Positions 17,019-26,070 of a stretch of 64,000 nt of DNA are shown here, piece by piece. This DNA is from Alteromonas naphthalenivorans (lineage in GTDB: Bacteria > Pseudomonadota > Gammaproteobacteria > Enterobacterales > Alteromonadaceae). The notes under the pieces were generated by a model. That model ran no database searches and had not been told where the DNA came from. It saw only the letters and a program-made list of their open reading frames with translations. Each line of letters starts with the position of its first letter. Within the stretch, counting starts at the first letter, position 1. The translations under genes and the position numbers were made by a program. The stretch covers positions 1,240,001 to 1,304,000 of the forward strand of contig NC_015554.1 of assembly GCF_000213655.1 (NCBI RefSeq), written 5' to 3'.

Positions 17019-18533
17019 TCAGTTTAAGGCAATCGTAAAAGGCGCTTTAAATTGGGGTTTTGGTTTTCCATCTGCATCCGTTTTCCTAATTAACCACGCT
17101 TGAACAGTCATGTTCACTTTGCCGTCTATTTTGTTAAAACCAATTGTCATCATGTGTTCATTCGTTCTGTCTCGCCAGTATGAAGAAAACCATCTGCCTT
17201 TCGTTGTGGTGAGCTGGTATGGCTCATCATAATAGTTAACGTTACTTTCTGGCCAATTCACATCCAGCTTGGCTTTCGGGTCGGGAAATTTCTCGGGGAA
17301 ATAGCTTGGCTTAGATGAGGCAACAGAGTTCACGCCAGTAAGGTTCGATGTTGGTGATGCCACGACTTCAATGAGTTTAACTCCCTTTGTACCAATATCT
17401 ACTGAGCATATACGGCCAAAGTGCACGTCGCCCGACAGTACAACAATGTCATGGCTGGCAGTAGCAAGGGCATTTAAAAGCGCGGTGTATTGTTTTTTAA
17501 AGCTTAGTAAGTTGCGTTCTAGCTTATTTTCTTGGGTGACTAAAACCTGCGGAATGACCAATACCCCAGGTGTGGTAAGTGTGGTTATCCATTCAATGAG
17601 CTCAGCAAATCCCGCTTTGTTGATAAACTGGGTTTTTGACCGTGAAGAGCGTAAATCGGCGATGCAAAAAGATAAATCGTTACCAATGGTGAAGGTTTCA
17701 ATCAGCGCTTTCGTTTGCTGAATGCGCTTAACACCATCTTCAGATGCGCCTTTCCACGCGGCGCGAATTTTAGGAATTCTCAACATGTATAGGGTAGGTA
17801 CTATGCCATCATAAAACGGGTAATCATTCCAATATTCGTGGTCGTCCGGTAGCATCCAGGTGCCGCCACGAGAAAGCATGCTTCCTAGTGCTTGCCAGTG
17901 TTTTGCGTAGTCATCGGCAATTCTAAGTCTTACTTCGTTGGTTAGCGGGGAAAGAGAGTCAGCGCCAATATCTAAGTAAACTTGGTCGCCTACCATGAAC
18001 TTTATGTCGGGTTTAAACACCTTATTATTGTTTGCGTACAGCGTTTTGAAGGCTTGGGCAGTTTGGCCATAGTCTTTGTGCTCATAGAAACAGCTGCTTA
18101 AAGAAACCGTAAAAGCGTTTGTCTCGCTGGTGGGAAGTGCTAAAGGCAAGGTACTGAAATAAGCCGTTTTTAACAGAAGCCAATCGCCTGCGTAATCCAG
18201 AGCATCGTCCTCTAATTGTTGAAAAAAAACCACTCTGTATTCTTGATTTGGCAGCAAGTTATCCAGCGTTAAAAGCACATAAAATCGCTTGCTGACGCGG
18301 CGAAAAGGGCGTTGCCATTGAGCTAGCGTAATATCTACTCGGCTTATCTCGGTATTATTTATATATACAATTATACGGCTAAGCGCCGGTTTTCTTAAAT
18401 AAGGGAATAAAGTGCCCGTCCAAATTTCAGCACTGTGTTCTGAAACCTTATGAGGCACTAAGCTCCAAACCGATGTGTCTGAAAGAAGATCGGGTATCTC
18501 GTTCTCAATACTGCTCCGATTGACTATTTCCAT
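17019..18533 (-). CDS. PhoD-like alkaline phosphatase/metallophosphoesterase
   Basis: The 504-residue protein has PhoD-type metal-site motifs: MVGDQVYLDIGADS (about 182-195), the DDHEYWND block (about 229-236) and the VVLSGDVHFGRI block (about 365-376). The N-terminal 120 residues form a beta-rich fibronectin-like entry domain (SEHSAEIWTGTLFPYLRKPA). Typical PhoD proteins are Tat-exported, but no twin-arginine or other signal peptide is visible here, so a cytoplasmic location or a different substrate is possible. Start at ATG 18533. It probably hydrolyses phosphate esters or diesters with Fe/Ca-type metals, known for the family. Confidence 0.82.
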   Translation of the reverse strand: MEIVNRSSIENEIPDLLSDTSVWSLVPHKVSEHSAEIWTGTLFPYLRKPALSRIIVYINNTEISRVDITLAQWQRPFRRVSKRFYVLLTLDNLLPNQEYRVVFFQQLEDDALDYAGDWLLLKTAYFSTLPLALPTSETNAFTVSLSSCFYEHKDYGQTAQAFKTLYANNNKVFKPDIKFMVGDQVYLDIGADSLSPLTNEVRLRIADDYAKHWQALGSMLSRGGTWMLPDDHEYWNDYPFYDGIVPTLYMLRIPKIRAAWKGASEDGVKRIQQTKALIETFTIGNDLSFCIADLRSSRSKTQFINKAGFAELIEWITTLTTPGVLVIPQVLVTQENKLERNLLSFKKQYTALLNALATASHDIVVLSGDVHFGRICSVDIGTKGVKLIEVVASPTSNLTGVNSVASSKPSYFPEKFPDPKAKLDVNWPESNVNYYDEPYQLTTTKGRWFSSYWRDRTNEHMMTIGFNKIDGKVNMTVQAWLIRKTDADGKPKPQFKAPFTIALN

Positions 18534-18618
18534 ATAGCAGCCCGCGTGAGTTAGGGGTGAATTGACAGTAATGGGTTAGTGCAATCTAGTATTAATTCAC
18601 CAGTTGCGTGTTTACTTT

Positions 18619-20553
18619 TTATACTTTGTAGTGACTAAGCGCTTTGTCTATTGATACTGCGGTGTCAGACGTAGTTTGTGCCGATTTCGATGTTTCTTCT
18701 ACATAGCGTGCACTGTCTTGTGCAGACTCGCGTATGGTCTCAATATTTACACTCAGCTGTTCGGTTACCTGGCTTTGCTCTTCTGCCACACTTGCCATTT
18801 CAATATTCGTGTTGCGAATGCTATCAATTCTGTCGTTTAGATTCGTGATTTCGTTCGCGATACGTTCACACTGTGCTTCTACATCTTCTGATAATGTGGA
18901 GCATTCAGTAATTGAGGTATTAACTGAAACCACCGCATTTTGCACTTTAGAAATATTGCTCTGGATTTCTTTTATCGATTCTTGAGTTCTCACGGCCAGT
19001 TGTCTAACTTCGTCAGAGACCACCGCAAACCCCCGTCCATGTTCACCAGCCCTTGCCGACTCAATGGCCGCGTTTAGAGCCAGTAAGTTGGTTTGATCTG
19101 CAATGGCTTCAATAACAGAAAGTACACTGCCAATATTGCTAGAAAGTTGGGTAAGGTTGTCAGAATATTGAGCCGTTTCAACTAATGCAGCACGTTGTTC
19201 TTTCGCTAAATTTGATGTATTTACCACTAAGTCTCGGGTAGAGCCAGCAACCCCCGTTATTTCTACCGAAAGGGTCTCAGCGGTAGCAGCGCTTTGCGCA
19301 ACAGACTGTGCAGTGGCGTTTAGCTCTGCAATAGCCGTAGCCACTTGTTCAGTTTCCATTACTTGTTTAGATACTGCTTGATTAGAGCGCCGGGAAATAT
19401 CAGAAAGTTGTAAGCAACTCGACGAAATTTGCTGAGTGGATTTTCTCGTTTCACAGATGGTGGCCTGCAGTTTGTCTAACAGTTGGTTAAAGCTGTTACT
19501 GATATCATTAATTTCCTCTGTGTGGCCCGTTTCAAAACGTTGCGTTAAGTCGCCATCATCGCCAGTTAAATCGCTTATACGTCTGGTTAGTGTATTAAGT
19601 GGAGTTGAAACAGTACGGTTAATCAGCCACACCAAAATAGCAATCAGTAGGGCAGAGGCTACAAAAAGTGAAACCAATAAAATACCTAATCTAGACATAA
19701 CGCGAGTGGCTACTTCATCTTTAGAGTAGCCAATTGATAGGCTATAGCGCCACGCTTCGAACGGATAAGACTGAATGTCCCAGCGTGCACTTTCATTAGC
19801 ATTGGCGCTAATTTCATGTTCGCTAATATTGTCGCTGTGAGCGCGGACTCTGCCTTTATCATCTTTAAGTACCACATAACCTTTAGATAACACACTGGCA
19901 TTATTAATGGCTTTAGTCAGGGTACTGATATCTGCGCTATAGCCTACATAGAGAATGCCAATCACCTCGTTAGCGTTAGTTATGATAGGGCGATATGCAG
20001 TAATGTATGGCTTACCTAATATATCAACCTGGCCAACAAAGGTTTGCTTATTGTTGATGGCTTTCATTGCCAAACCGCCTTTAGACAACAGCGTACCTGT
20101 TGCCCGCTGGCCATTAGGCTTTGTCACGTTGGTGGCTATTCTCTTATAGTCATCGCCTTCACGAACGAAAACGGTAGCAGTACCATTAACTTGCCTAGTG
20201 ACTTCATCTACCAGCGCATTTGAATCATTGATCAGAGTGTCACCAAAATACAACGAGGGAGTGGAAGCTGAGTTTGTGACAATTCTTGGTTCTCCTAGGC
20301 GCTGTGTATTAGCGACCAAGACATTTAGTGCAGCATCCACTTGCTGCTTCATTAAACTGTCGGTGATATCTAGCAAGCCTAACAATTCGTGTTTTAACTC
20401 TTGCCGTTCTTCTATGGCTTGTTGCTCAATATCTGTATTGATTGAAAACCACAAATAGCTAGAGATAGCTAGCCCAGTTATAGCCACCATTAAACTGATC
20501 GATTGAATTAGAATTTTGCTAATAGTTTTTGGCTTTGTTGCAGGGGGTGTCAT
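18619..20553 (-). CDS. Methyl-accepting chemotaxis protein with Cache sensor
   Basis: The 644-residue transmembrane receptor has a first transmembrane segment at about 13-35 and a periplasmic single-Cache region of about 240 residues ([47 protein letters not shown]). The second transmembrane segment (about 285-310) is followed by HAMP ([20 protein letters not shown]) and a long cytoplasmic signalling hairpin with the conserved tip [20 protein letters not shown]. No C-terminal NWETF-type pentapeptide tether is seen. It probably couples an unknown extracellular ligand to CheA/CheW. Single gene; the start MTPPATKPK is at an ATG with a weak upstream site. Confidence 0.95.
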   Translation of the reverse strand: MTPPATKPKTISKILIQSISLMVAITGLAISSYLWFSINTDIEQQAIEERQELKHELLGLLDITDSLMKQQVDAALNVLVANTQRLGEPRIVTNSASTPSLYFGDTLINDSNALVDEVTRQVNGTATVFVREGDDYKRIATNVTKPNGQRATGTLLSKGGLAMKAINNKQTFVGQVDILGKPYITAYRPIITNANEVIGILYVGYSADISTLTKAINNASVLSKGYVVLKDDKGRVRAHSDNISEHEISANANESARWDIQSYPFEAWRYSLSIGYSKDEVATRVMSRLGILLVSLFVASALLIAILVWLINRTVSTPLNTLTRRISDLTGDDGDLTQRFETGHTEEINDISNSFNQLLDKLQATICETRKSTQQISSSCLQLSDISRRSNQAVSKQVMETEQVATAIAELNATAQSVAQSAATAETLSVEITGVAGSTRDLVVNTSNLAKEQRAALVETAQYSDNLTQLSSNIGSVLSVIEAIADQTNLLALNAAIESARAGEHGRGFAVVSDEVRQLAVRTQESIKEIQSNISKVQNAVVSVNTSITECSTLSEDVEAQCERIANEITNLNDRIDSIRNTNIEMASVAEEQSQVTEQLSVNIETIRESAQDSARYVEETSKSAQTTSDTAVSIDKALSHYKV

Positions 20554-20875
20554 AACTGCCTCTTACATCTGAAATAACAATTTTAAAGCTGTGTTGTTCA
20601 ACCTTGTTTTCTGAATACCTCATGGAGAGTTAGTAAGCTTGCAAGTGCGATTAAACTAACTCGTTAAGGTAATAATGTTGAACTTCTTTTAGCCCATACA
20701 GAAAATAGTGAATCAACCTTAAACGTCGTGCTTGATAGAGTATAGATGAAAGTATAGTGCCCACCCATGTTAGGAGCTAAAATTTAATATTGTTTAAAAC
20801 GCCGTTGATAACCCTCCTTTGGTTGAGTAAAGTGTTTGGCAAAAATAACTAGAAAAAATCAAAGGAATGAACTGC
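20554..20875. other. Intergenic region between divergent genes, 322 bp
   Basis: The stretch separates the chemoreceptor (minus) from the small exported protein (plus) and must hold both promoters. No convincing ORF, hairpin or operator is seen. The AAAGGA ribosome site for the plus-strand gene lies at its right edge (20861-20866). Confidence 0.5.
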
Positions 20876-21415
20876 ATGAAAGCTGTTGTACTAGCAATAT
20901 TTGCCTTATTTTCTGCTGAGGCATTTTCAGAAATAGAACCCCTTGGACCTGATGAAGGATACGTTGCCATAGCGCTGTATTCTAAAGGCTATTCGGAAAG
21001 CATTGTTTTAAAAGGCAATGGCTTTGGAAACAAGTTTACTTTCGGCCCGTTAAACTACTCCCAGCATATCGAAGTCATTAAAATGCCAGCAGGTACTTAC
21101 TCATGGACAGAGGTATTTGAACGTACTGGTTCCTTAGAAAAAGATAATTTATTAAAAATCTATTACGATTTATCTGACGATAATTTAACCTTTTCCGTAA
21201 AACCCGGCGTGTTGAACTACACTGGCTTACTGATGATTGAAAAGCTGGGCCGTCAGCTTCAAGTAAGACAGCTAAACAGAGCATCAATTATCCTCAAAAT
21301 TCTAGAGCAAGATCACCCAGGTTACATTGGCAAATTCGATGTAGTAAACGGTATTTATCCGAACGATCACTATATTGATTTTTACCTCACTCATGCATTA
21401 AAAGAGGGAGAGTAA
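20876..21415 (+). CDS. Exported protein of unknown function, cotranscribed with S9 peptidase
   Basis: The protein is 179 residues from ATG 20876, which has AAAGGA at the right distance; an ATG at 20867 overlaps that site. A signal peptide (MKAVVLAIFALFSAEAFS) is followed by a beta-rich domain (GYVAIALYSKGYSESIVLKG, PAGTYSWTEVFERTG, DDNLTFSVKPGVLNYTGLLM). The PAGTYSW and KPGVLNYTG elements resemble the DUF2846-type lipoprotein fold, weakly. It ends 3 bp before the S9 peptidase start, so the pair is an operon and the two products probably meet in the periplasm. Confidence 0.7.
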   Translation: MKAVVLAIFALFSAEAFSEIEPLGPDEGYVAIALYSKGYSESIVLKGNGFGNKFTFGPLNYSQHIEVIKMPAGTYSWTEVFERTGSLEKDNLLKIYYDLSDDNLTFSVKPGVLNYTGLLMIEKLGRQLQVRQLNRASIILKILEQDHPGYIGKFDVVNGIYPNDHYIDFYLTHALKEGE

Positions 21416-21418
21416 AAT

Positions 21419-23410
21419 ATGTCACGTTTTAAAATTATACTTTTAGTCATACTTTCAAGCTTAGTGTTCATTAGCTCATCTGTTCAAGGCGAAGAAAAAG
21501 AGGCTAAGAATGAAAATATAAGCGACTTTTTCAAAGCATCTAAGTACAAGTTATTTTCAATAAACCCTTCAGGCACAGCGGTCGCATTTATAGAGCCCAA
21601 AGCAGCCACGTACGATCTTGTTGTTTATGATCTGAAACGGGGCACTATGGACGACCCGATAACGTTCGAGCGTCAGCAGCTTCAAGTTCAACATAAAAAC
21701 AAGATAATGAGTTGGGAAACTCACTATAATAAAATTTATGAGCTTAAGTGGCTCTCAGATAGCTTTCTTTCGCTTAAGCAACATTCTAATGGCCGTTTTC
21801 ACCGCTATGTTCTTGTTGAGTTCGCAGACAGAAGCCAGCAACCGAATCCAGCTTTTAGGCTTTCATATCTTTCCCAGAATGGTTATTGGGTTGATACACT
21901 GCCTAATCAAGAACATAAGGCTATTTTTGCCCGTTACGAACATTCTGATGATTACGATTATTACATCGACTTATTTAAGCTCGATCTTACTGAAAAGATT
22001 TCTGAGTCAAATTTTCGTAGAAAACTACGACTTAATAAAACGGGGCCGAAACTCCATAATTGGGTATTTGACAGTAAAGGTTGGCGATTGGCTGGAACAC
22101 GAACTGTTGATGAAGTCACTGAGCTGTTTGCAAGAACAGGAAGCAAGCCTAGGAAATACCGTTACAAGTCTGTGTGGGAAAGTAAAAAAGGTGATGTTTT
22201 AAAAGTCGTTGGCGGTGATGCGGAAAAGCTGCTTTTGCTCACCAACCACAATAGCGACAAAATCAATTTACGTACCTTTGATATTGAAACTCAACAATTT
22301 GCTGAGGTTGTTTTTGAGCACCCATTTTACGATTTAACTGCTGCCATTAGGCATCCTGAAACGAAAGATATCATCGGTGTGGCTTTTATTGAAAAAGGCA
22401 TGGCGAAGCAGGTCTATTTCTCTGACGACTACAACGCGCTAACCACTAGGCTCAGTAAATCAACGGAAATCGAAGGGGTTTATGCAGTAGATATGGATAA
22501 GTCGGGGAACAATATTATTTTCGTGGCTGATGACAGCGCGAACCCAGGCCAAACTTACTATTACAATCGAGCTACTGACAGTTTCAGTCACCTTATTGAT
22601 TTGTATCCTTGGCTTTCCAATAAGTCGCTTAGTAAAACAAAGCTACTGCGCTTAGAAGCGGAAGATGGGGTAACGCTAGAAGCGTTCCTAACCCTGCCAA
22701 GTACCAAAAATCCTCCCTTGGTGGTTATTCCTCATGGCGGCCCTATCGGCGTAAGTGACTCCCGTCATTATTCGGGCAATATACAAGTATTAGTTGATGC
22801 AGGCTTTGCCACACTGCAAGTTAACTACAGAGGCTCTGCTGGTTATGGGAAGGCATTTAAACAACAGGGGCTTCAGCAATGGGGGCGCCTTATTGAAGAT
22901 GATATTGAGCAAGCTCTCGCTTACACCAAAGAAAATTACGATGTAAACCCAAACCAGGTCTGTATTGTAGGGGGCAGCTATGGCGGCTACTCAGCCTTGT
23001 ACAGTGTTATTCGTTCCCCGCAGCTTTATAAGTGTGCAGCGTCTTTTGCTGGGGTTACCGATCTTGCTTTACGGTTCCAACGAAGCGATGCCCAACGGGA
23101 TGACATGATGCGAGCACTGACAGAGATAATGGGCGACCCTAAAACTCAGCAAGATGAGTTATTTAAATACTCACCTTTATATCAATTTAAAGGTATTACA
23201 AAGCCTGTTTTTATTGCCCATGGAACTGATGACAATATTGTCGATATTGAGCATTCTTATCGTCTGCATTTTGCATTAAAAGACCACGGTATAAAACACA
23301 AGTGGATGGTAATGGACGACGTGGGCCACGGCTTTTCAGATCCTGATGATGCAGCGGTGTATTACAATGCACTCATTGAGTTTCTAAATTCGCAACTTAA
23401 CGAAGAATAA
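21419..23410 (+). CDS. S9-family prolyl oligopeptidase (exported)
   Basis: The 663-residue serine peptidase has an N-terminal signal (FKIILLVILSSLVFISSSVQG) and a beta-propeller-like region over about 400 residues. The C-terminal alpha/beta-hydrolase domain has PHGGPIGVSDSRHY (oxyanion), NYRGSAGYGKAF, the nucleophile in GGSYGGYSAL (about 518), the Asp in HGTDDNIV (about 603) and the His in DVGHGFSD (about 636). Acylaminoacyl/dipeptidyl peptidase-like enzymes of this type trim short exported peptides. It shares an operon with the small exported protein upstream and is followed by a hairpin. Confidence 0.92.
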   Translation: MSRFKIILLVILSSLVFISSSVQGEEKEAKNENISDFFKASKYKLFSINPSGTAVAFIEPKAATYDLVVYDLKRGTMDDPITFERQQLQVQHKNKIMSWETHYNKIYELKWLSDSFLSLKQHSNGRFHRYVLVEFADRSQQPNPAFRLSYLSQNGYWVDTLPNQEHKAIFARYEHSDDYDYYIDLFKLDLTEKISESNFRRKLRLNKTGPKLHNWVFDSKGWRLAGTRTVDEVTELFARTGSKPRKYRYKSVWESKKGDVLKVVGGDAEKLLLLTNHNSDKINLRTFDIETQQFAEVVFEHPFYDLTAAIRHPETKDIIGVAFIEKGMAKQVYFSDDYNALTTRLSKSTEIEGVYAVDMDKSGNNIIFVADDSANPGQTYYYNRATDSFSHLIDLYPWLSNKSLSKTKLLRLEAEDGVTLEAFLTLPSTKNPPLVVIPHGGPIGVSDSRHYSGNIQVLVDAGFATLQVNYRGSAGYGKAFKQQGLQQWGRLIEDDIEQALAYTKENYDVNPNQVCIVGGSYGGYSALYSVIRSPQLYKCAASFAGVTDLALRFQRSDAQRDDMMRALTEIMGDPKTQQDELFKYSPLYQFKGITKPVFIAHGTDDNIVDIEHSYRLHFALKDHGIKHKWMVMDDVGHGFSDPDDAAVYYNALIEFLNSQLNEE

Positions 23411-23446
23411 ACTTTACTTAACCATCAATTTTTACTCCAGTTTTAG

Positions 23447-23476
23447 CACGGGTTATCGTTATCAAGATAACCCGTG
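23447..23476 (+). terminator. Hairpin after the S9 peptidase gene
   Basis: CACGGGTTATC and GATAACCCGTG form an 11-bp stem with an 8-base loop, 36 bp after the stop. The T tail is weak (TTCTCC), so termination strength is uncertain. Confidence 0.6.
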
Positions 23477-23645
23477 TTCTCCAGCGATTTCACTTTATCC
23501 TTTTCGATTTCATCTTTTCCCATTTTAAATCAATGCCCTTGGCAAGTGTTTTGCTTTCTTTCATTTTGCTTAACAAAATAAACCCAGTGTCTTGCAGTGA
23601 AGCCTGAAAAAATCAAAATAGAACAAAACAAATCGAGGAATGGGC

Positions 23646-24785
23646 ATGGTGAACAATAAACTAAAACGCCGAGCGTTTATGCAAGGTATTGGCGCAGGTA
23701 CGATAGCTGCATCACTTGCCGGGTGTGCTACATCATCAAATAAAACCCCAACAAACCGCGTGTTTCAGCGCCCGTTTTCCCGAAAGCCTATGGTAGCCCC
23801 GAAAATCTCCGCCAATAACATTGTGACTGAAATTGTGGGGCATCGCCCTTACAGGCCCGAAGGTTTTGTAGTGAAAAGCGAAGCATTTGGGAATAAAACA
23901 TTAGTGCACAATTACGGGCATGGGGGCGGTGGTATTTCCCTATCTTGGGGCTCTTCGGCACTGGCAGTGAATGAAGTTGCTAATGTTGAAACCAAAGAAG
24001 CGGCTATTATCGGTAGCGGGGTCATGGGGTTAACCACCGCGCGCTTACTACAAGAAGCGGGTTGGAAGGTGACTTTGTACACCAAAGCGATGCCTCGCTT
24101 TACCACCTCGCAAGTGGCAGGTGGAGAATGGGGCCCATACAGTGTGCACGACCCATTAATATCTAGCAGCGTGTTTAAAACCCAATTGCAGCAAGCAGCA
24201 AAAATAGCACACAGCACCTTTGCGAAGATGGTGGGGAAGGATTACGGCATTCAATGGAAAGAGCTATATACCGCCGGAAATAAAAAGCCAGAGAGTGAAG
24301 GGGGTTTTAGACAATATTACCCTTACACAAAGGTGTATGGCCCAGAGCAGCACCCATTTCCAACCGATTACTGCACATCATCAGCCACCATGTTGGTGGA
24401 AACCACCACATTTTTAAGGCGCTTAGTGACTGATATTCGATTATCGGGCGGTGAATTTGTGATACACGAATTTACCAGCCAAAACGATATTCACTCATTA
24501 GCTGAGCCCATTGTTTTCAACTGCACTGGTTTAGGCTCAAGAGCATTGTTTAACGATGAAGGTATTATGCCAGCCAAAGGCCAGTTGGTATTGTTACCAC
24601 CAGACCCCGCGGTTGATTACCTCACGGTAGGTGGCGGTTCAGACGTTTTATACATGTTCTCTAGAAACGACTATATGATATTAGGTGGAACCTTTAAGCT
24701 AAACGATTGGACTACCGAGCCCGATCCTATCGAGACGGCAAGGATCATCAGCGAAAGCCAAGCTTTCTTCTCTTCTATCACTTAA
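23646..24785 (+). CDS. Tat-exported FAD-dependent oxidoreductase (D-amino-acid oxidase family)
   Basis: The protein is 379 residues from ATG 23646, chosen because GAGGA is 6 bp upstream; ATG 23640 overlaps the site. The N-terminus has a twin-arginine motif with lipobox (KRRAFMQGIGAG...SLAGC), so it is a likely Tat lipoprotein. After about 100 residues comes the dinucleotide fold AAIIGSGVMGLTTARLLQEA, then AGGEWGPYSVHD, with the C-terminal DAO part FNCTGLGSRALF, PAKGQLVLL and YMILGGTFKLNDW. It probably oxidises an amine or amino acid in the periplasm, feeding electrons to oxygen; the substrate is unknown. A cyclic-nucleotide phosphodiesterase gene follows 117 bp on. Confidence 0.85.
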   Translation: MVNNKLKRRAFMQGIGAGTIAASLAGCATSSNKTPTNRVFQRPFSRKPMVAPKISANNIVTEIVGHRPYRPEGFVVKSEAFGNKTLVHNYGHGGGGISLSWGSSALAVNEVANVETKEAAIIGSGVMGLTTARLLQEAGWKVTLYTKAMPRFTTSQVAGGEWGPYSVHDPLISSSVFKTQLQQAAKIAHSTFAKMVGKDYGIQWKELYTAGNKKPESEGGFRQYYPYTKVYGPEQHPFPTDYCTSSATMLVETTTFLRRLVTDIRLSGGEFVIHEFTSQNDIHSLAEPIVFNCTGLGSRALFNDEGIMPAKGQLVLLPPDPAVDYLTVGGGSDVLYMFSRNDYMILGGTFKLNDWTTEPDPIETARIISESQAFFSSIT

Positions 24786-24902
24786 CAAGAACCGCTAGCA
24801 AGCACGCGAGACTTGATTTCGTGAGTCGATATCGAGAACATAAACAGAAATATGCAGTTTGAAATGACTCGCTAAAATTAAACATCTAGATTTGGAAAAT
24901 AC

Positions 24903-25970
24903 GTGAAATTCATTAGTACTTTACTGCTTGTTTTAATAGTAAGCGGCTGTCAGGCTCATCAAAATGCGCAAGAACACAGTCAAAACCAAAACCAAAACCT
25001 AAAGCAGGCTCAGCAAGACATTCAAACATCAATAAGTACTGTGTCACCGGCTTTTGAACTTATTACCTTAGGTGACACGGGCGGTATTGAAGATGGAAAC
25101 CTAAGTTCGTTTTTATTGCGCAGCATACAAGACGAGAACTTTATTAGCTTAGACGCAGGCTCTTTAGTGAACGGCATTAACGTGGCGCTCGAAAACAATG
25201 CTTTTGATAGCTTAACTACCACACCAGATCCTGCGTTAAACCCAAACGGTAATATTCTGCATCATCATGTGAAAGCCTACTTGCTTAGCCATGGGCACCT
25301 TGATCACGTTGCTGGGCTTTTGATTGCATCCCCTGATGACAGCAGCAAGCCTATTTATGCGCTTTCGTCAGTAAACCAAACCATGAGCGATACTTATTTT
25401 AATTGGCAGGCATGGGCTAATTTTACCAACCGTGGCATCGCGCCAAAGTTAAATAAGTACGATGTTATCGACTTAGCGCTCGAGGAACCGGTAGAAATTA
25501 AAGATACGGCCCTTACGGTAACGCCGTTCAGCTTAAGCCATCCGTTAGAGTCCACCGCATTTGTGATTGAGCACAATAACGATATGTTTGTGTATTTTGG
25601 TGATACCGGGCCAGATGAAGTAGAAAAGCAAGGAAAGCTAGATGCAGTGTGGCGTTATCTCGCAAAGCAAATGCAGCATAAAACCCTTCGAGGTATTTCC
25701 ATTGAAGTCTCGTTCGACAACACACGGCCTGACAATCTGTTATTTGGCCACCTTACGCCTAAATGGTTGATGCAAGAGCTCACCAAGTTTCATGGGTTGG
25801 TGGAAGACAAAGAACAACTTAGCAATATGAAGGTTATCATCAGCCACATAAAATACAGCTTGAAGAGAGGCACAGATCCGCGAGCTGTTATTGCACAAGA
25901 ATTAGAAAGTGCGAATGCACTAGGCTTTAACTTTATATTAGCGAAACAAGGGCAAGTGTTAGCGTTATAA
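24903..25970 (+). CDS. cpdP: Class II 3',5'-cyclic-nucleotide phosphodiesterase, lipoprotein
   Basis: The 355-residue metallo-beta-lactamase-fold enzyme has a lipobox signal (LVLIVSGCQ), so it is exported to the envelope. Metal-binding motifs are LSHGHLDHVAG (about 127-137), FSLSHPLE and YFGDTG (about 226-231), plus the family-specific SVNQTMSDTYFNWQAWANFT region and HIKYSLKRG near the end. This is the class II phosphodiesterase family (yeast PDE1, Vibrio CpdP) that hydrolyses cAMP/cGMP. A low-complexity Gln/Asn linker (QNQNQNLKQAQQ) follows the lipid anchor. The start GTG 24903 is an alternative codon with weak upstream signal. The gene symbol is assigned by family only. Confidence 0.82.
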   Translation: MKFISTLLLVLIVSGCQAHQNAQEHSQNQNQNLKQAQQDIQTSISTVSPAFELITLGDTGGIEDGNLSSFLLRSIQDENFISLDAGSLVNGINVALENNAFDSLTTTPDPALNPNGNILHHHVKAYLLSHGHLDHVAGLLIASPDDSSKPIYALSSVNQTMSDTYFNWQAWANFTNRGIAPKLNKYDVIDLALEEPVEIKDTALTVTPFSLSHPLESTAFVIEHNNDMFVYFGDTGPDEVEKQGKLDAVWRYLAKQMQHKTLRGISIEVSFDNTRPDNLLFGHLTPKWLMQELTKFHGLVEDKEQLSNMKVIISHIKYSLKRGTDPRAVIAQELESANALGFNFILAKQGQVLAL

Positions 25971-25979
25971 AATGATTTT

Positions 25980-25995
25980 TTGACTAAATGGTCAA
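25980..25995. promoter_or_regulatory. TetR-like palindrome before the permease/nucleoside hydrolase operon
   Basis: TTGACTAAATGGTCAA has matching arms TTGAC/GTCAA. It lies 76 bp before the permease start, immediately after the phosphodiesterase stop. The shape resembles TetR-family operators; no TetR gene is in the window. Confidence 0.35.
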
Positions 25996-26070
25996 TATTT
26001 TTATGCAGAGCATTGTTGTTTCAGTGCTAACTCGGTATAAAAGAGTATTACTTGCACCTAGGTCTAAGAA

